This document shows positions 1 through 7,483 of a DNA stretch of 8,052 bases, piece after piece. Below the pieces are notes generated by a model. That model worked only from the letters and a program-made list of their open reading frames with translations, did no database searches and was not told the DNA's origin. The translations under genes and the position numbers were made by a program. The stretch spans positions 1-8,052 of the forward strand of contig URSZ01000113.1 of assembly GCA_900550635.1 (NCBI GenBank). The letters run 5' to 3'. The stretch comes from an uncultured Prevotella sp. GTDB taxonomy: Bacteria; Bacteroidota; Bacteroidia; Bacteroidales; Bacteroidaceae. The first letter of the stretch is position 1. Each line of letters opens with the position of its first letter.

Positions 1-173
1 CCCTGGTAGGTGGCAAGCCCTCCCCTACCGGCAACGGACGCATCGTCATCGCCTGCGCCGGCACGAGCGACCTGCCCGTCGCCGAAGAGGCGGCACTGAC
101 GGCCGAGTTCTACGGCAACAAGGTCGATCGCCTCTACGACGTGGGTGTCGCCGGCCTGCACCGCCTGCTCGCC
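1..173 (+). pseudogene. larB: LarB internal fragment (nickel-pincer cofactor biosynthesis), truncated at both ends
   Basis: Read from position 3, the plus strand encodes 57 residues that match the PurE-like C-terminal domain of LarB: a GRIVIACAGTSDLPVAEEA segment, then TAEFYGN, and then YDVGVAGLHRLLA. In the known family LarB carboxylates nicotinate adenine dinucleotide and hydrolyses its phosphoanhydride, the first step in making the nickel-pincer cofactor of lactate racemase-type enzymes. The 5' part lies outside the window. After about position 173 the frame stays open to 596, but the residues (CELRAPVSPKR onward) no longer resemble LarB and are the antisense of rfbD, so the family's expected C-terminal part is missing. 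This gene has no role in polysaccharide synthesis, and its presence head-on against a broken rfbD suggests an assembly join. Family assignment is from recalled motifs only. Confidence 0.8.
153..173. other. larB / rfbD junction, about 21 bp compatible with both genes
   Basis: On the plus strand the 21 bases encode GLHRLLA of LarB. On the minus strand, in codon-aligned antisense register, they encode GEQAVQA of RfbD. Left of the segment only LarB makes sense, and right of it only RfbD makes sense. A short word shared by two unrelated genes is a classic point for a de Bruijn assembly to cross between genomic locations. Microhomology-mediated recombination is the biological alternative. Confidence 0.7.
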
Positions 174-566
174 TGCGAGCTTCGTGCGCCCGTAAGCCCC
201 AAGCGGATCGGTAGGCTGGTCTTCGCGGCAGGGCGTGTTGCCGTTGCCGCTGAACACGTAGTCGGTCGACACATGTATGAGCACTGCGTCGGCCTCGCGG
301 GCAGCCTGCGCCAGCGTGGCCACCGCGCGGTTGTTGAGCAGGTCGGCGGTCGGCTCGTCGTCCTCGGCGCGGTCTACGTTGGTGTAGGCCGCACAGTTCA
401 CAATCACGTCGACGTGTCCGCCTTTCACAGTGGCGAACACGGCTTTGGCGTCCGTGATGTCAAGCTCCGAGGTATCGGTGAACAAATAGCAGTCGGCGCT
501 TCCCGCCGAAACGTTCCGCATTTCGCGGCCCAACTGCCCGTTAGCCCCGGTTACCAATATATTCAT
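153..566 (-). CDS. rfbD: dTDP-4-dehydrorhamnose reductase, N-terminal 138 residues only (3' end lost at the junction)
   Basis: This gene encodes the last enzyme of dTDP-L-rhamnose synthesis, which reduces dTDP-4-dehydro-L-rhamnose with NAD(P)H in the cytoplasm. It starts at ATG 566, 11 nt after the rfbC stop codon. The Rossmann glycine motif GANGQLG is at residues 7-13, VNCAAYTNVDRAEDDE at about 56-71, STDYVF at 100-105, and the short-chain dehydrogenase pair YGRTK (Tyr125, Lys129) is present. Similarity stops after GEQAVQA (residue 138). The family is normally about 285-300 residues, so the substrate-binding C-terminal half is absent. The minus frame stays open to the window edge without a stop, but past position 153 it is simply the antisense of larB. 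The N-terminal half shows no internal damage, so the gene is probably intact in the organism and cut by the join. Confidence 0.88.
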
Positions 567-577
567 GTTTTGCGGTT

Positions 578-1144
578 TTATTTGAACGATTCGTAGTCAA
601 ACGGCGTGTCAAAGTCGCGCAGCAACGAATGCTTCGTGTCCTTGTCGCTCAGTATGGCGTGGCATGTGGGTATGCGCCAGTCAATGCCGAGGCTTCCGTC
701 GAGTATGCTTATGCCGCCGTCGGCCTCGGGGTGGTAGAAGTTGTCGCACTTGTACTGGAACACGGCCACGTCGCTAAGCACCGCGAAGCCGTGGGCAAAC
801 CCTTGTGGTATGAAGAACTGGCGGTGGTTCTCCTCTGTGAGCTCCACTGCCACGTGCTGCCCGTAGGTAGGTGAGCCGCGCCGAATGTCGACGGCCACGT
901 CGAGCACCGCGCCGCGCACGCAACGCACAAGCTTGGCCTGCGTGAAAGGCGGCCGCTGGAAATGCAGCCCGCGCATCACGCCGTAGGAAGAACGGCTCTC
1001 GTTGTCCTGCACGAAGTTGACAGGGCGCACCTTTTCGTTGAACTCCCGCTGCGAGTACGACTCGAAGAAATACCCGCGCGCGTCGGTAAATATGCGCGGC
1101 TCGATGATTACCACGCCATCAATGTCTGTCTTGATTATGTTCAT
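578..1144 (-). CDS. rfbC: dTDP-4-dehydrorhamnose 3,5-epimerase
   Basis: This is the third enzyme of dTDP-L-rhamnose synthesis. It epimerises C3 and C5 of dTDP-4-dehydro-6-deoxyglucose in the cytoplasm. The protein has 188 residues, the usual size, and forms a single cupin fold. RIFTDARGYFFESY (18-30) and NFVQDN (43-48) are the substrate-site segments. VMRGLHFQ carries the expected catalytic His61, and Lys71 lies in QAKLVRC. DVAVDIRRGSP follows, then IPQGFAHGF (112-120), Tyr131 in QYKC, and Asp169 in the SxKD motif near the C terminus. No key residue is missing. Its ATG lies inside the 3' end of the upstream acyltransferase gene (26-nt overlap), so translational coupling is likely, and rfbD follows after 11 nt. 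The gene is G+C-rich, unlike the acyltransferase gene that precedes it. Confidence 0.96.
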   Translation of the reverse strand: MNIIKTDIDGVVIIEPRIFTDARGYFFESYSQREFNEKVRPVNFVQDNESRSSYGVMRGLHFQRPPFTQAKLVRCVRGAVLDVAVDIRRGSPTYGQHVAVELTEENHRQFFIPQGFAHGFAVLSDVAVFQYKCDNFYHPEADGGISILDGSLGIDWRIPTCHAILSDKDTKHSLLRDFDTPFDYESFK

Positions 1145-2156
1145 AATTTTTGCCCAATAAATATTTTTGTAAAACCCGGCTGTTGTCTATCACATGGCTC
1201 AATAGCGGAAGTATGCACGCGGCAGCAGCTATTTGTATCCAAAAGTACACCATTCCGGTGTCATTTCCTAAAATGTCGATATACACTATCTTGACAGCCA
1301 TCAACAGTACCCAATGCGTTGCATAATAGTTCATGCTACCCCCCCCTATTCGAGTTATACACCTAACAATCAAAGCGTTATACATAATATTGTTGCTACA
1401 TAGAATTTTAGAAGCCTTATTTAGCACCAAAATCCCGGCCAATGAGCATACTATGGCAGCCAAATAATATCCACTCAAAAGGGAATTGTTAAACATTCCA
1501 ATGTTTGACGGATATGCTAAGGAAATAGCATAAATCACCAACGCGGCAATAAAGATGTATTTACCATACTGCAACTCCCTCAACTTCGAGCCTAAGATGT
1601 AAAACACGAGTCCAAGCGTACCGTTTGCCAAGTAGCAAGGAGTATCTATATCGTATAAGTGGAAAACGAATGCTACGGTAACTGCCACGACCACGAGCAG
1701 ATAATCATTAATGCGTCCGGCAACGGCATTATAGGCTGTTTTTACGATAAACAACGAACAAAGAAACCAAAGCGGCAGATTTGCCGGAATTGAGCCGCAC
1801 AATACCAACCACTTAGGGAATGAAACGTAATGCAGCCAATTCATGTCGCCCGACGCCACCAAGTGAATCCACAGGAACAACTGCCCTATTAAGGAAAACG
1901 ACAACAACGGTATCAAAAGATGTCTGGCATCCTTCTTCATCTGCGCCTGCCAATCTTCATTTTTCTTAAAGAACATCCCACTCTTGTAGAAAAACCACTG
2001 CATGAAAAAGAACAACAAGGTGTCACCGTGATACTTCACATCTGCCCACTGGGCTATATGTCCCACTATCATGTGGATTATCATTATTCCACACACGAGG
2101 TCCAAGTCCGTCCGTCGCTTGCGTCCGGGAGAAGCGATAGTTTGTTGCGCAGGCAT
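1119..2156 (-). CDS. acyltransferase-3 family integral-membrane glycan O-acyltransferase
   Basis: The 345-residue protein looks like the acyltransferase-3 (OafA/WcfO-like) family, which transfers acetyl or succinyl groups to sugars in the inner membrane. A basic N terminus (GRKRR) leads into the first membrane segment with the family pattern D-x3-G-x8-G-H (Asp19, Gly23, Gly32, His33). His33 is the expected catalytic base. Further marks are RHLLIPLLSF (78-87), LPLWFLCSLF (127-136), and GGGSMNYYATHW (271-282). I estimate about 9-10 hydrophobic segments. The start codon overlaps the rfbA stop as TAATG, and the 3' end overlaps rfbC by 26 nt, so it is translated as part of the rhamnose gene series. 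G+C is only about 37-40%, well below rfbC and wzc, and the gene sits between rfbA and rfbC, which are commonly adjacent. The acyl donor and acceptor cannot be told from sequence. Confidence 0.85.
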   Translation of the reverse strand: MPAQQTIASPGRKRRTDLDLVCGIMIIHMIVGHIAQWADVKYHGDTLLFFFMQWFFYKSGMFFKKNEDWQAQMKKDARHLLIPLLSFSLIGQLFLWIHLVASGDMNWLHYVSFPKWLVLCGSIPANLPLWFLCSLFIVKTAYNAVAGRINDYLLVVVAVTVAFVFHLYDIDTPCYLANGTLGLVFYILGSKLRELQYGKYIFIAALVIYAISLAYPSNIGMFNNSLLSGYYLAAIVCSLAGILVLNKASKILCSNNIMYNALIVRCITRIGGGSMNYYATHWVLLMAVKIVYIDILGNDTGMVYFWIQIAAAACILPLLSHVIDNSRVLQKYLLGKNYEHNQDRH

Positions 2157-3058
2157 TAGTCCAGATTTTCCTTACCGGTTTGCTCCACCTCGCTTACCAC
2201 CTTCATCAGGTACTGCCCGTACTGGTTTTTGAGCATGGGGCGGGCCACTTCTTCCATTCGTTCCTTGCTTATCCAGCCCTTGCGGAAGGCAATTCCTTCG
2301 AGGCAGGCTATTTTCAACCCTTGGCGTTTCTCGATGACCTCGACGAATATCGACGCCTCGGCCAAGGAGTCGTGCGTACCGGTGTCTAACCAGGCAAAGC
2401 CGCGCCCGAGAGTGGTTACCTTCAGGTCGCCTCGGCGCAGGTATTCCTGGTTCACGGAGGTGATTTCCAACTCACCGCGCGCCGAAGGCTTAATGCGTTT
2501 GGCTATTTCTACCACGTTATTAGGATAAAAGTACAGTCCTACTACGGCATAATTTGATTTCGGTTTCGTAGGCTTCTCCTCAATAGAAAGACAATTACCA
2601 TCAACATCGAACTCTGCCACGCCATAACGTTCCGGGTCATCGACCCTGTATCCAAATACCGTTGCCTTATTATTCTCTGCATTATTCACTGCCTCTTTCA
2701 ATAGTTCTGAAAAACCCGTACCGTGGAAAATGTTATCACCAAGCACAAGGCAAACCGAATCATCACCAATAAATTTCTCACCAATGAGGAATGCTTGTGC
2801 TAACCCATCGGGTGATGGTTGCTCAGCATATTCGAAATGCACACCAAAGTCACTACCGTCACCTAGCAAGCGTCGAAAGCCTGGCAAGTCCTGCGGTGTA
2901 GATATAATAAGAATATCACGTATTCCAGCCAACATCAATACCGAAATAGGATAATAAACCAACGGTTTGTCATAGATGGGCAAAAGTTGTTTGCTAACAC
3001 CTTTGGTAATAGGATAAAGCCGTGTACCTGACCCTCCTGCTAAAACTATTCCTTTCAT
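2156..3058 (-). CDS. rfbA: glucose-1-phosphate thymidylyltransferase
   Basis: This enzyme joins glucose-1-phosphate and dTTP to give dTDP-glucose and pyrophosphate, the committed step of dTDP-rhamnose synthesis. The 300 residues match the family length. The nucleotide-binding signature LAGGSGTRLYP (6-16, Arg13) is followed by SKQLLP with Lys23 and Gln24. Metal-binding Asp108 is in LGDNIFHG, and Asp225 is in WLDTGTHDS. EEKPTKPKS holds Lys162, and ARGELEITSVN is at 193-203. The ATG at 3058 lies 35 nt after the wzc stop. Composition changes inside the gene: by hand count about 57% G+C over 2161-2460 (C-terminal part) against about 42% over 2521-2820, with the shift near 2510. The protein is intact across the shift. 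rfbB, which would use its product, is not in the window. Confidence 0.97.
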   Translation of the reverse strand: MKGIVLAGGSGTRLYPITKGVSKQLLPIYDKPLVYYPISVLMLAGIRDILIISTPQDLPGFRRLLGDGSDFGVHFEYAEQPSPDGLAQAFLIGEKFIGDDSVCLVLGDNIFHGTGFSELLKEAVNNAENNKATVFGYRVDDPERYGVAEFDVDGNCLSIEEKPTKPKSNYAVVGLYFYPNNVVEIAKRIKPSARGELEITSVNQEYLRRGDLKVTTLGRGFAWLDTGTHDSLAEASIFVEVIEKRQGLKIACLEGIAFRKGWISKERMEEVARPMLKNQYGQYLMKVVSEVEQTGKENLD

Positions 3059-3093
3059 AACAGTTGTTTATTTATTGTTTACCAGCGCGTTTT

Positions 3094-5490
3094 TTACTTC
3101 TCACTAGAGTAATAATCCTTACTGCCGTAGCCATACTGGTAACCGTATTCGCCGCCATAATGGCTGCCGTAGCGGCGACCAAGGGGTTCGGTACCGTTTA
3201 GCACGAGCGCCATGTTCTTGAAGCGCTTTTCATCGTACATGCGTTGCAGGTTGGGCAACATGTCGCGCTCCAGCAGCCCGGCGCGCACCACGAAGACGGT
3301 GCGGTCAACCTGTTTCTCGATAATCTGCGTATCGGCCACGATGTCGATTGGCGGGCAATCGATGAATACGTAGTCGTAGCTGCCGCGAAGCTGCCCTATG
3401 AGTTCACAGAAGCGCGGCTCGGCCAGCAGTTCGGTGGGGTTGGGCGGAATGGTTCCGGCAGGCAGCAGGTGCAAGCCGGGCATGTCGGGGTGCTGCACGA
3501 CGAGGCCTGCGGCGTCGTCGTGCATATTGCCGAGGAAGTCGCTCAAACCCTTTGCCCCGTGCGTTGCAAGGTATGTCGAAGCCGAGGCACGGCGCATGTC
3601 GCCGTCGACGACCAGCACTTTCTTGCCCTTAAGCGCAAAAGCCGCCGCCATGTTCATGGCCATGAACGTCTTGCCGCTACCGGGGTTGAACGAGGTGAAC
3701 AGGATGACGCTCGCCCGTCCGCCGTTGCTGGCTTCGAGCAGGAACTCCATGTTCGTGCGCAACACGCGGAACGCCTCGTTCACCATGTCGCGGCAGCCGG
3801 GCTTGATGACTACCAACGGGTGGGCAAAGTCTTCTTTCTTCTTTCCGCTCCGCACGAGCGGCACCTCGCCCACGAACGGCAGTGAAAGGTTTTCCAAGTC
3901 CTTGCGCCCGCGCAGCTTGGTGTTCGTGTTTTCGCGAATGAAAATGACAATCACGGGAACAAGAAGCCCCAAAGCGATAGCCACCAGCAAAATATTCTTC
4001 TTCACGGGAGCGGTAGGTGCAAAACTGCCGGTCGGCGGTGTGATAACCCGTGTGTTGTAGGCAGTGAACGCTTGTGAGAGTTCGTTCTCCTCACGTTTTT
4101 GAAGTAGAAATATATATAGTGCTTCTTTAACCTTTTGCTGGCGTTCTACCGACAAAAGGTATTTACCTTGAGAGGGGTTGGCTGAAATGCGGGCGGTGGT
4201 CTGCCGCTCGCTTTGCTGCATGGCGCGCAACTGCGTGTTGAGCGTGGTGATGAGATTGTCGACCGACGTTACAATGGCCGAACGCATTTCACCCAGCGAC
4301 TGGTCCATGTCGACCACCAATGGGTTCGTCTCGCTGCTGTTGGCCGCCAGTTCGTTGCGACGCAGCTGCGTGGTGTTGTAGTTTACAATCTGGTCCTCAA
4401 TGCCCGGGCTTTCAATGCCCGAGTTAGCGGGGAGCAACTGATTCTTGCTCGTGACATTCGTGAGGTAGTCGCGTATGAAGCGCGCCATTGAGAGCTGTGT
4501 GTTCAGGGCAAGTATCTGCGCCGATGCCTCGCTGCTCTGCGTCATGTACATGTTGGCGGCAGCTTGCACGTCGGGCACGAGGTACTGGCTCTTGAACGAG
4601 GATATGTCCTTGTCGACGTTGCCCAGCTCCTGCTCTATTACACCGAGGCGCTCCTTTATGAACGCCGAGGTGCTGACGGCAATTTGGTTCTTGTCCTTTA
4701 TCCAGTTTTCGTTGTAGACGGCAATCACGGTGTTGAGCACGTCCTCCGCGCGCTGCGGGCAAACGTCGGTGAACGTAAGATTGATAATGCTCGACTTCTC
4801 GTCGTTCAGTTCCGCCGAAAGTTTTGCCGAATAGCCTTCTGCGGCGGCCTGGTAGCCAATGCGCGACACGTAGACGGGCGCTCCGTAAGCCTCTGCGCCG
4901 CCGGCCTTTACCGTTACCTTTCCAACGGGCGTGGTAGAGGGAACGTTCAGCTTAGCGGTTACTTCGCCGTCAACACCTTCGCCGTCGAGCTCAAAATCGG
5001 TGAGCTTCACTTGTCCCTTTCCGGCGGGCACTATGGTAAACGCCGCTCTAAAGTTATCTTGCAAGCCGGCAAACGAAACTTGATATGGGCATGTGCGGCC
5101 ATACAGGGCTTTCTTGTAGAACCCACCTTCGGTGGAATAGCTTATTTCGAGATGCAGGCGTTTCACCACGTCGAGCATTACCGAAGGCGACCGCAACGAC
5201 TGTATCTCGTTGTTCACGTTGGTCGACGTCCTGAAAATGTCGATGTCGCCCAGCACTCCTGCCACACTGCCCCTTGGCTTCCCTTTGGAGTCCTCTTTTA
5301 TGAGCACGGCGGCCGAGCGCGTGTAAACTGGCGGCGTAGTGAGCAAGTAAACGGCTGCCGCACAAACGGTGATTGCCAGCGATACGACGAACCAATACCA
5401 TTTGCTCAAGCAAAGGGATAAGAGGTCTTGAATGCGCATGAAGTCGTCTGCCGGCTTTGCTTTTGACGTTATGTTGTTCTGGATAGCCAC
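3094..5490 (-). CDS. wzc: Wzc-like polysaccharide co-polymerase with C-terminal BY-kinase
   Basis: This 798-residue inner-membrane protein is of the type that sets chain length and couples polymerisation to export through cycles of tyrosine autophosphorylation. A short cytoplasmic N terminus is followed by a membrane helix at about 32-51, a periplasmic Wzz-type region with coiled-coil character (about 270-470), the conserved ERQQKVKEALYIFLLQKRE segment (449-467), and a second helix at about 499-518. The kinase domain has NEAFRVLRTN with the ExxRxxR oligomerisation motif (572-578), Walker A SFNPGSGKT (600-608, Lys607), Walker A' VLVVDGDMRR (625-634), and Walker B VFIDCPP (708-714, Asp711). The last 25 residues carry eight tyrosines (774-794), the autophosphorylation cluster. 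The open frame starts at GTG 5490, 25 nt after the wza stop. An ATG at residue 18 (5439) is an alternative that still keeps the first helix. Confidence 0.95.
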   Translation of the reverse strand: MAIQNNITSKAKPADDFMRIQDLLSLCLSKWYWFVVSLAITVCAAAVYLLTTPPVYTRSAAVLIKEDSKGKPRGSVAGVLGDIDIFRTSTNVNNEIQSLRSPSVMLDVVKRLHLEISYSTEGGFYKKALYGRTCPYQVSFAGLQDNFRAAFTIVPAGKGQVKLTDFELDGEGVDGEVTAKLNVPSTTPVGKVTVKAGGAEAYGAPVYVSRIGYQAAAEGYSAKLSAELNDEKSSIINLTFTDVCPQRAEDVLNTVIAVYNENWIKDKNQIAVSTSAFIKERLGVIEQELGNVDKDISSFKSQYLVPDVQAAANMYMTQSSEASAQILALNTQLSMARFIRDYLTNVTSKNQLLPANSGIESPGIEDQIVNYNTTQLRRNELAANSSETNPLVVDMDQSLGEMRSAIVTSVDNLITTLNTQLRAMQQSERQTTARISANPSQGKYLLSVERQQKVKEALYIFLLQKREENELSQAFTAYNTRVITPPTGSFAPTAPVKKNILLVAIALGLLVPVIVIFIRENTNTKLRGRKDLENLSLPFVGEVPLVRSGKKKEDFAHPLVVIKPGCRDMVNEAFRVLRTNMEFLLEASNGGRASVILFTSFNPGSGKTFMAMNMAAAFALKGKKVLVVDGDMRRASASTYLATHGAKGLSDFLGNMHDDAAGLVVQHPDMPGLHLLPAGTIPPNPTELLAEPRFCELIGQLRGSYDYVFIDCPPIDIVADTQIIEKQVDRTVFVVRAGLLERDMLPNLQRMYDEKRFKNMALVLNGTEPLGRRYGSHYGGEYGYQYGYGSKDYYSSEK

Positions 5491-5515
5491 GTTTCGTGAA
5501 GTTTTTAGAAATTAA

Positions 5516-6337
5516 TCAGTTGAATATAAGGATTGCCACCGACGTGAGCAACGAAGCCAGTGAAATCCAGAAAGAGGTGGAGCGCACGTTGTTGCCGTTG
5601 ACGGTTGACTGGCGGGCTTTCATGTCGTTCGGCTCCACGTACACCACATCGTTCTGTTGCAGGTAGTAGGCCGGCGAGGAGTAGACGCGCTCGCCAGAAG
5701 TCAAGTCCAAGCCATAAGCCTTTTGCACGTCGCCCTCCTGCCGCAGCACCATCACCTTTGAGCGGTTTCCGTAAATCGTAAGATCGCCCGCCATGCTCAA
5801 GGCGTCGAGTATGGTTAGTCGGTCACGGTCAATGCTGAAGCGGCCCGGGCTGTTCACCTCGCCCAGCACCGATACGCAAAGGTTGGCGAACTCGACCGTC
5901 ACAATCGGGTCTTTCACCAAGTTGCCATTTACGAGTTCACCTTTTATATATTCGGCTATATTCTCGCGCTTCATCCCGGCCACTCGCAACTTGCCGAGCA
6001 CGGGGAAGTCTATGTTGCCGTCGGCGTCGACGGTGTATACCGAAATGCCCAGGCTCGAGCTCGACGAGCTGCGCCCCAGCGAGGAAGACTGTCCCAGCTG
6101 CCGCGAGACGTAGGGCAGGTTGAACAGATCGGTGAGCTGCGGGTCGCGGCTGTTCACGATAATGGAAATCTTGTCCTCGGGCCGCACGGTTATAGCTTTC
6201 AACTCGGGCAACTTGATTTCGCTCTCGCCGGGCTTAATGTCCTGGAAGTAGACCACATCTTTCGACGAGCCGCAGGATGAAAACGCCGCCAACCCGGCCA
6301 GCAGGATTAACAAGCGAATGTGTTTATATAGACTCAT
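5516..6337 (-). CDS. wza: Wza-like polysaccharide export lipoprotein
   Basis: This protein should form the outer-membrane channel of the capsule or EPS exporter, contacting the Wzc-like protein encoded next. A signal peptide (basic YKHIR, then LLILLAGLAAF) ends in a lipobox-like FSSC with Cys22 as the lipidated residue. A poly-export domain spans about 45-150 (including YTVDADGNIDFPVLGKLRVAG at 101-121), and an SLBB-type domain spans about 153-235 (VLGEVNSPGRFSIDRDR). A hydrophobic C-terminal stretch covers about 254-272. The 273 residues make it shorter than the enterobacterial protein (about 380), as is usual in Bacteroidota, and only one SLBB unit is clear. A serine-rich run (84-96) interrupts the poly-export domain. 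The start overlaps the wecA stop as ATGA, so translation is likely coupled. Confidence 0.93.
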   Translation of the reverse strand: MSLYKHIRLLILLAGLAAFSSCGSSKDVVYFQDIKPGESEIKLPELKAITVRPEDKISIIVNSRDPQLTDLFNLPYVSRQLGQSSSLGRSSSSSSLGISVYTVDADGNIDFPVLGKLRVAGMKRENIAEYIKGELVNGNLVKDPIVTVEFANLCVSVLGEVNSPGRFSIDRDRLTILDALSMAGDLTIYGNRSKVMVLRQEGDVQKAYGLDLTSGERVYSSPAYYLQQNDVVYVEPNDMKARQSTVNGNNVRSTSFWISLASLLTSVAILIFN

Positions 6338-7461
6338 ATTGTTTTATTTTTCAAAGTTTTGTTATGTCTCTTTATACTTTTGTTTATGCTTAATTGGAGC
6401 AACGTCCACAGCACGATGTCGGTAACGAGCAGGTTGGTCATGCCGAGCACGTCGGCAAACGCCCAATTGAACGCGACGAAGAAGAGCGCGATGAACAGTA
6501 TCACCACCATTACAGCGCGGGGCCGCATACCTGCGCGAAGCAGTTTGTGATGAAAATGGTTCTTATCAGGCAAAAACGGGTTTTTCTTTTCCCGAATTCG
6601 ATGTAGCACTACGCGTACCACGTCGAATAATGGAACAATCAATGTAGAGAAAGCTAATACCATATTGAAATGTCCTATTACCTCAATGCCCGCATCCACA
6701 TGGCTCAAGTGAATAACCAGCAAACTGATGATATATCCCAGTATCAAGCTACCGGTATCTCCCATGAACAACTTGTGACCGCGTTTAGCATTGCCGAAAA
6801 CATTGTAAAACCAGAACGGTACTATTATCCCTAAAGTAGAGAATGCCAAAAGGGCATAAACGCAATCCTTCTCAATCACACAAATGAGCCCCAATACAAA
6901 TAAAGCTATGCAGCTTAATCCAGATGCCAAACCGTCGATTCCATCTATCAAATTAATAGCATTAGTAATGTAAACAACAACAAACACTGTAAATAATACC
7001 CCCAATGCCATCGGCAACTCATTAATACCAAACAATCCCCCCAATGTATTGAACCACTCTCCTGGCCAAACAATTAATAGCGCGGCAAGTATTTGGACAA
7101 GAAACTTGTAACGGTAACCGACACCGATCAAATCGTCAGCAACACCGACCAAAAAGAGCAGCATGCCACCTACGGTAAAGAACAAAAACTCATTGGCAGG
7201 AAAGTTCTTAATCGGGTAGCCTATATAAAACTGCACGCCAATAACGAAACACAATGTGATTAATATCACCGGGAAGAAAGATATGCCGCCTAAGCGGGGA
7301 ATTGGTATCTGGTGAACCTTACGGCTATCTGGCATGTCGAATAGGCGCTTTTTGTAAGAAATCAACAGGATTTTGGGAATAATCGTCATTCCAAGTACCA
7401 AGGATAGCAAAAAACCTTCTATAAGAAACAGGCAATTCATATAAGTCATATAAGTTCTCAT
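6334..7461 (-). CDS. wecA: WecA/TagO-type undecaprenyl-phosphate sugar-1-phosphate transferase
   Basis: This polytopic inner-membrane enzyme should start glycan assembly by moving a HexNAc-1-phosphate (GlcNAc is usual in the family) from the UDP-sugar to undecaprenyl phosphate. The 375 residues fit the family. DSRKVHQIPIPRLGG (45-59) is the first cytoplasmic loop. The metal-binding VADDLIG holds Asp109 and Asp110. NAINLIDGIDGLASG (167-181), FMGDTGSL (232-239) and NHFHHKLL (301-308) follow; the HxHH form favours the WecA group over MraY. I infer about 10-11 membrane helices. It is the first gene of the operon and overlaps wza by ATGA. Starts at Met1, Met5 or Met8 are possible because of a 9-bp tandem duplication. 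G+C is about 40% over most of the gene but about 59% at 6421-6540, the 3' end. The exact sugar substrate cannot be read from sequence. Confidence 0.93.
   Translation of the reverse strand: MRTYMTYMNCLFLIEGFLLSLVLGMTIIPKILLISYKKRLFDMPDSRKVHQIPIPRLGGISFFPVILITLCFVIGVQFYIGYPIKNFPANEFLFFTVGGMLLFLVGVADDLIGVGYRYKFLVQILAALLIVWPGEWFNTLGGLFGINELPMALGVLFTVFVVVYITNAINLIDGIDGLASGLSCIALFVLGLICVIEKDCVYALLAFSTLGIIVPFWFYNVFGNAKRGHKLFMGDTGSLILGYIISLLVIHLSHVDAGIEVIGHFNMVLAFSTLIVPLFDVVRVVLHRIREKKNPFLPDKNHFHHKLLRAGMRPRAVMVVILFIALFFVAFNWAFADVLGMTNLLVTDIVLWTLLQLSINKSIKRHNKTLKNKTI
7438..7455 (-). repeat. 9-bp tandem duplication in the wecA start region
   Basis: Two perfect head-to-tail copies of ACTTATATG (minus strand; 7455-7447 and 7446-7438) lie just inside the annotated start at 7461. 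They encode TYM-TYM, giving in-frame ATGs at residues 1, 5 and 8. Copy number change would keep the frame but alter the spacing between the first ATG and the membrane segment. Confidence 0.9.
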
Positions 7462-7483
7462 TAAAATTGATTTCTATCGCTTA

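Noticed and set aside
141..596. Plus-strand open frame of 151 codons starting at GTG 141
   Set aside because: Its first residues are LarB, but after about 173 it is the antisense of rfbD with no recognisable protein; it exists only because of the join and high G+C.
3244..4060. Two overlapping plus-strand frames of 213 and 220 codons opposite the kinase domain
   Set aside because: They overlap each other and lie antisense to the Walker motifs of wzc; no family resemblance.
4564..5421. Long plus-strand open frame (285 codons) opposite wzc
   Set aside because: It is fully antisense to a conserved, motif-rich gene in G+C-rich DNA, with arginine- and histidine-rich residues and no domain; a shadow of wzc.
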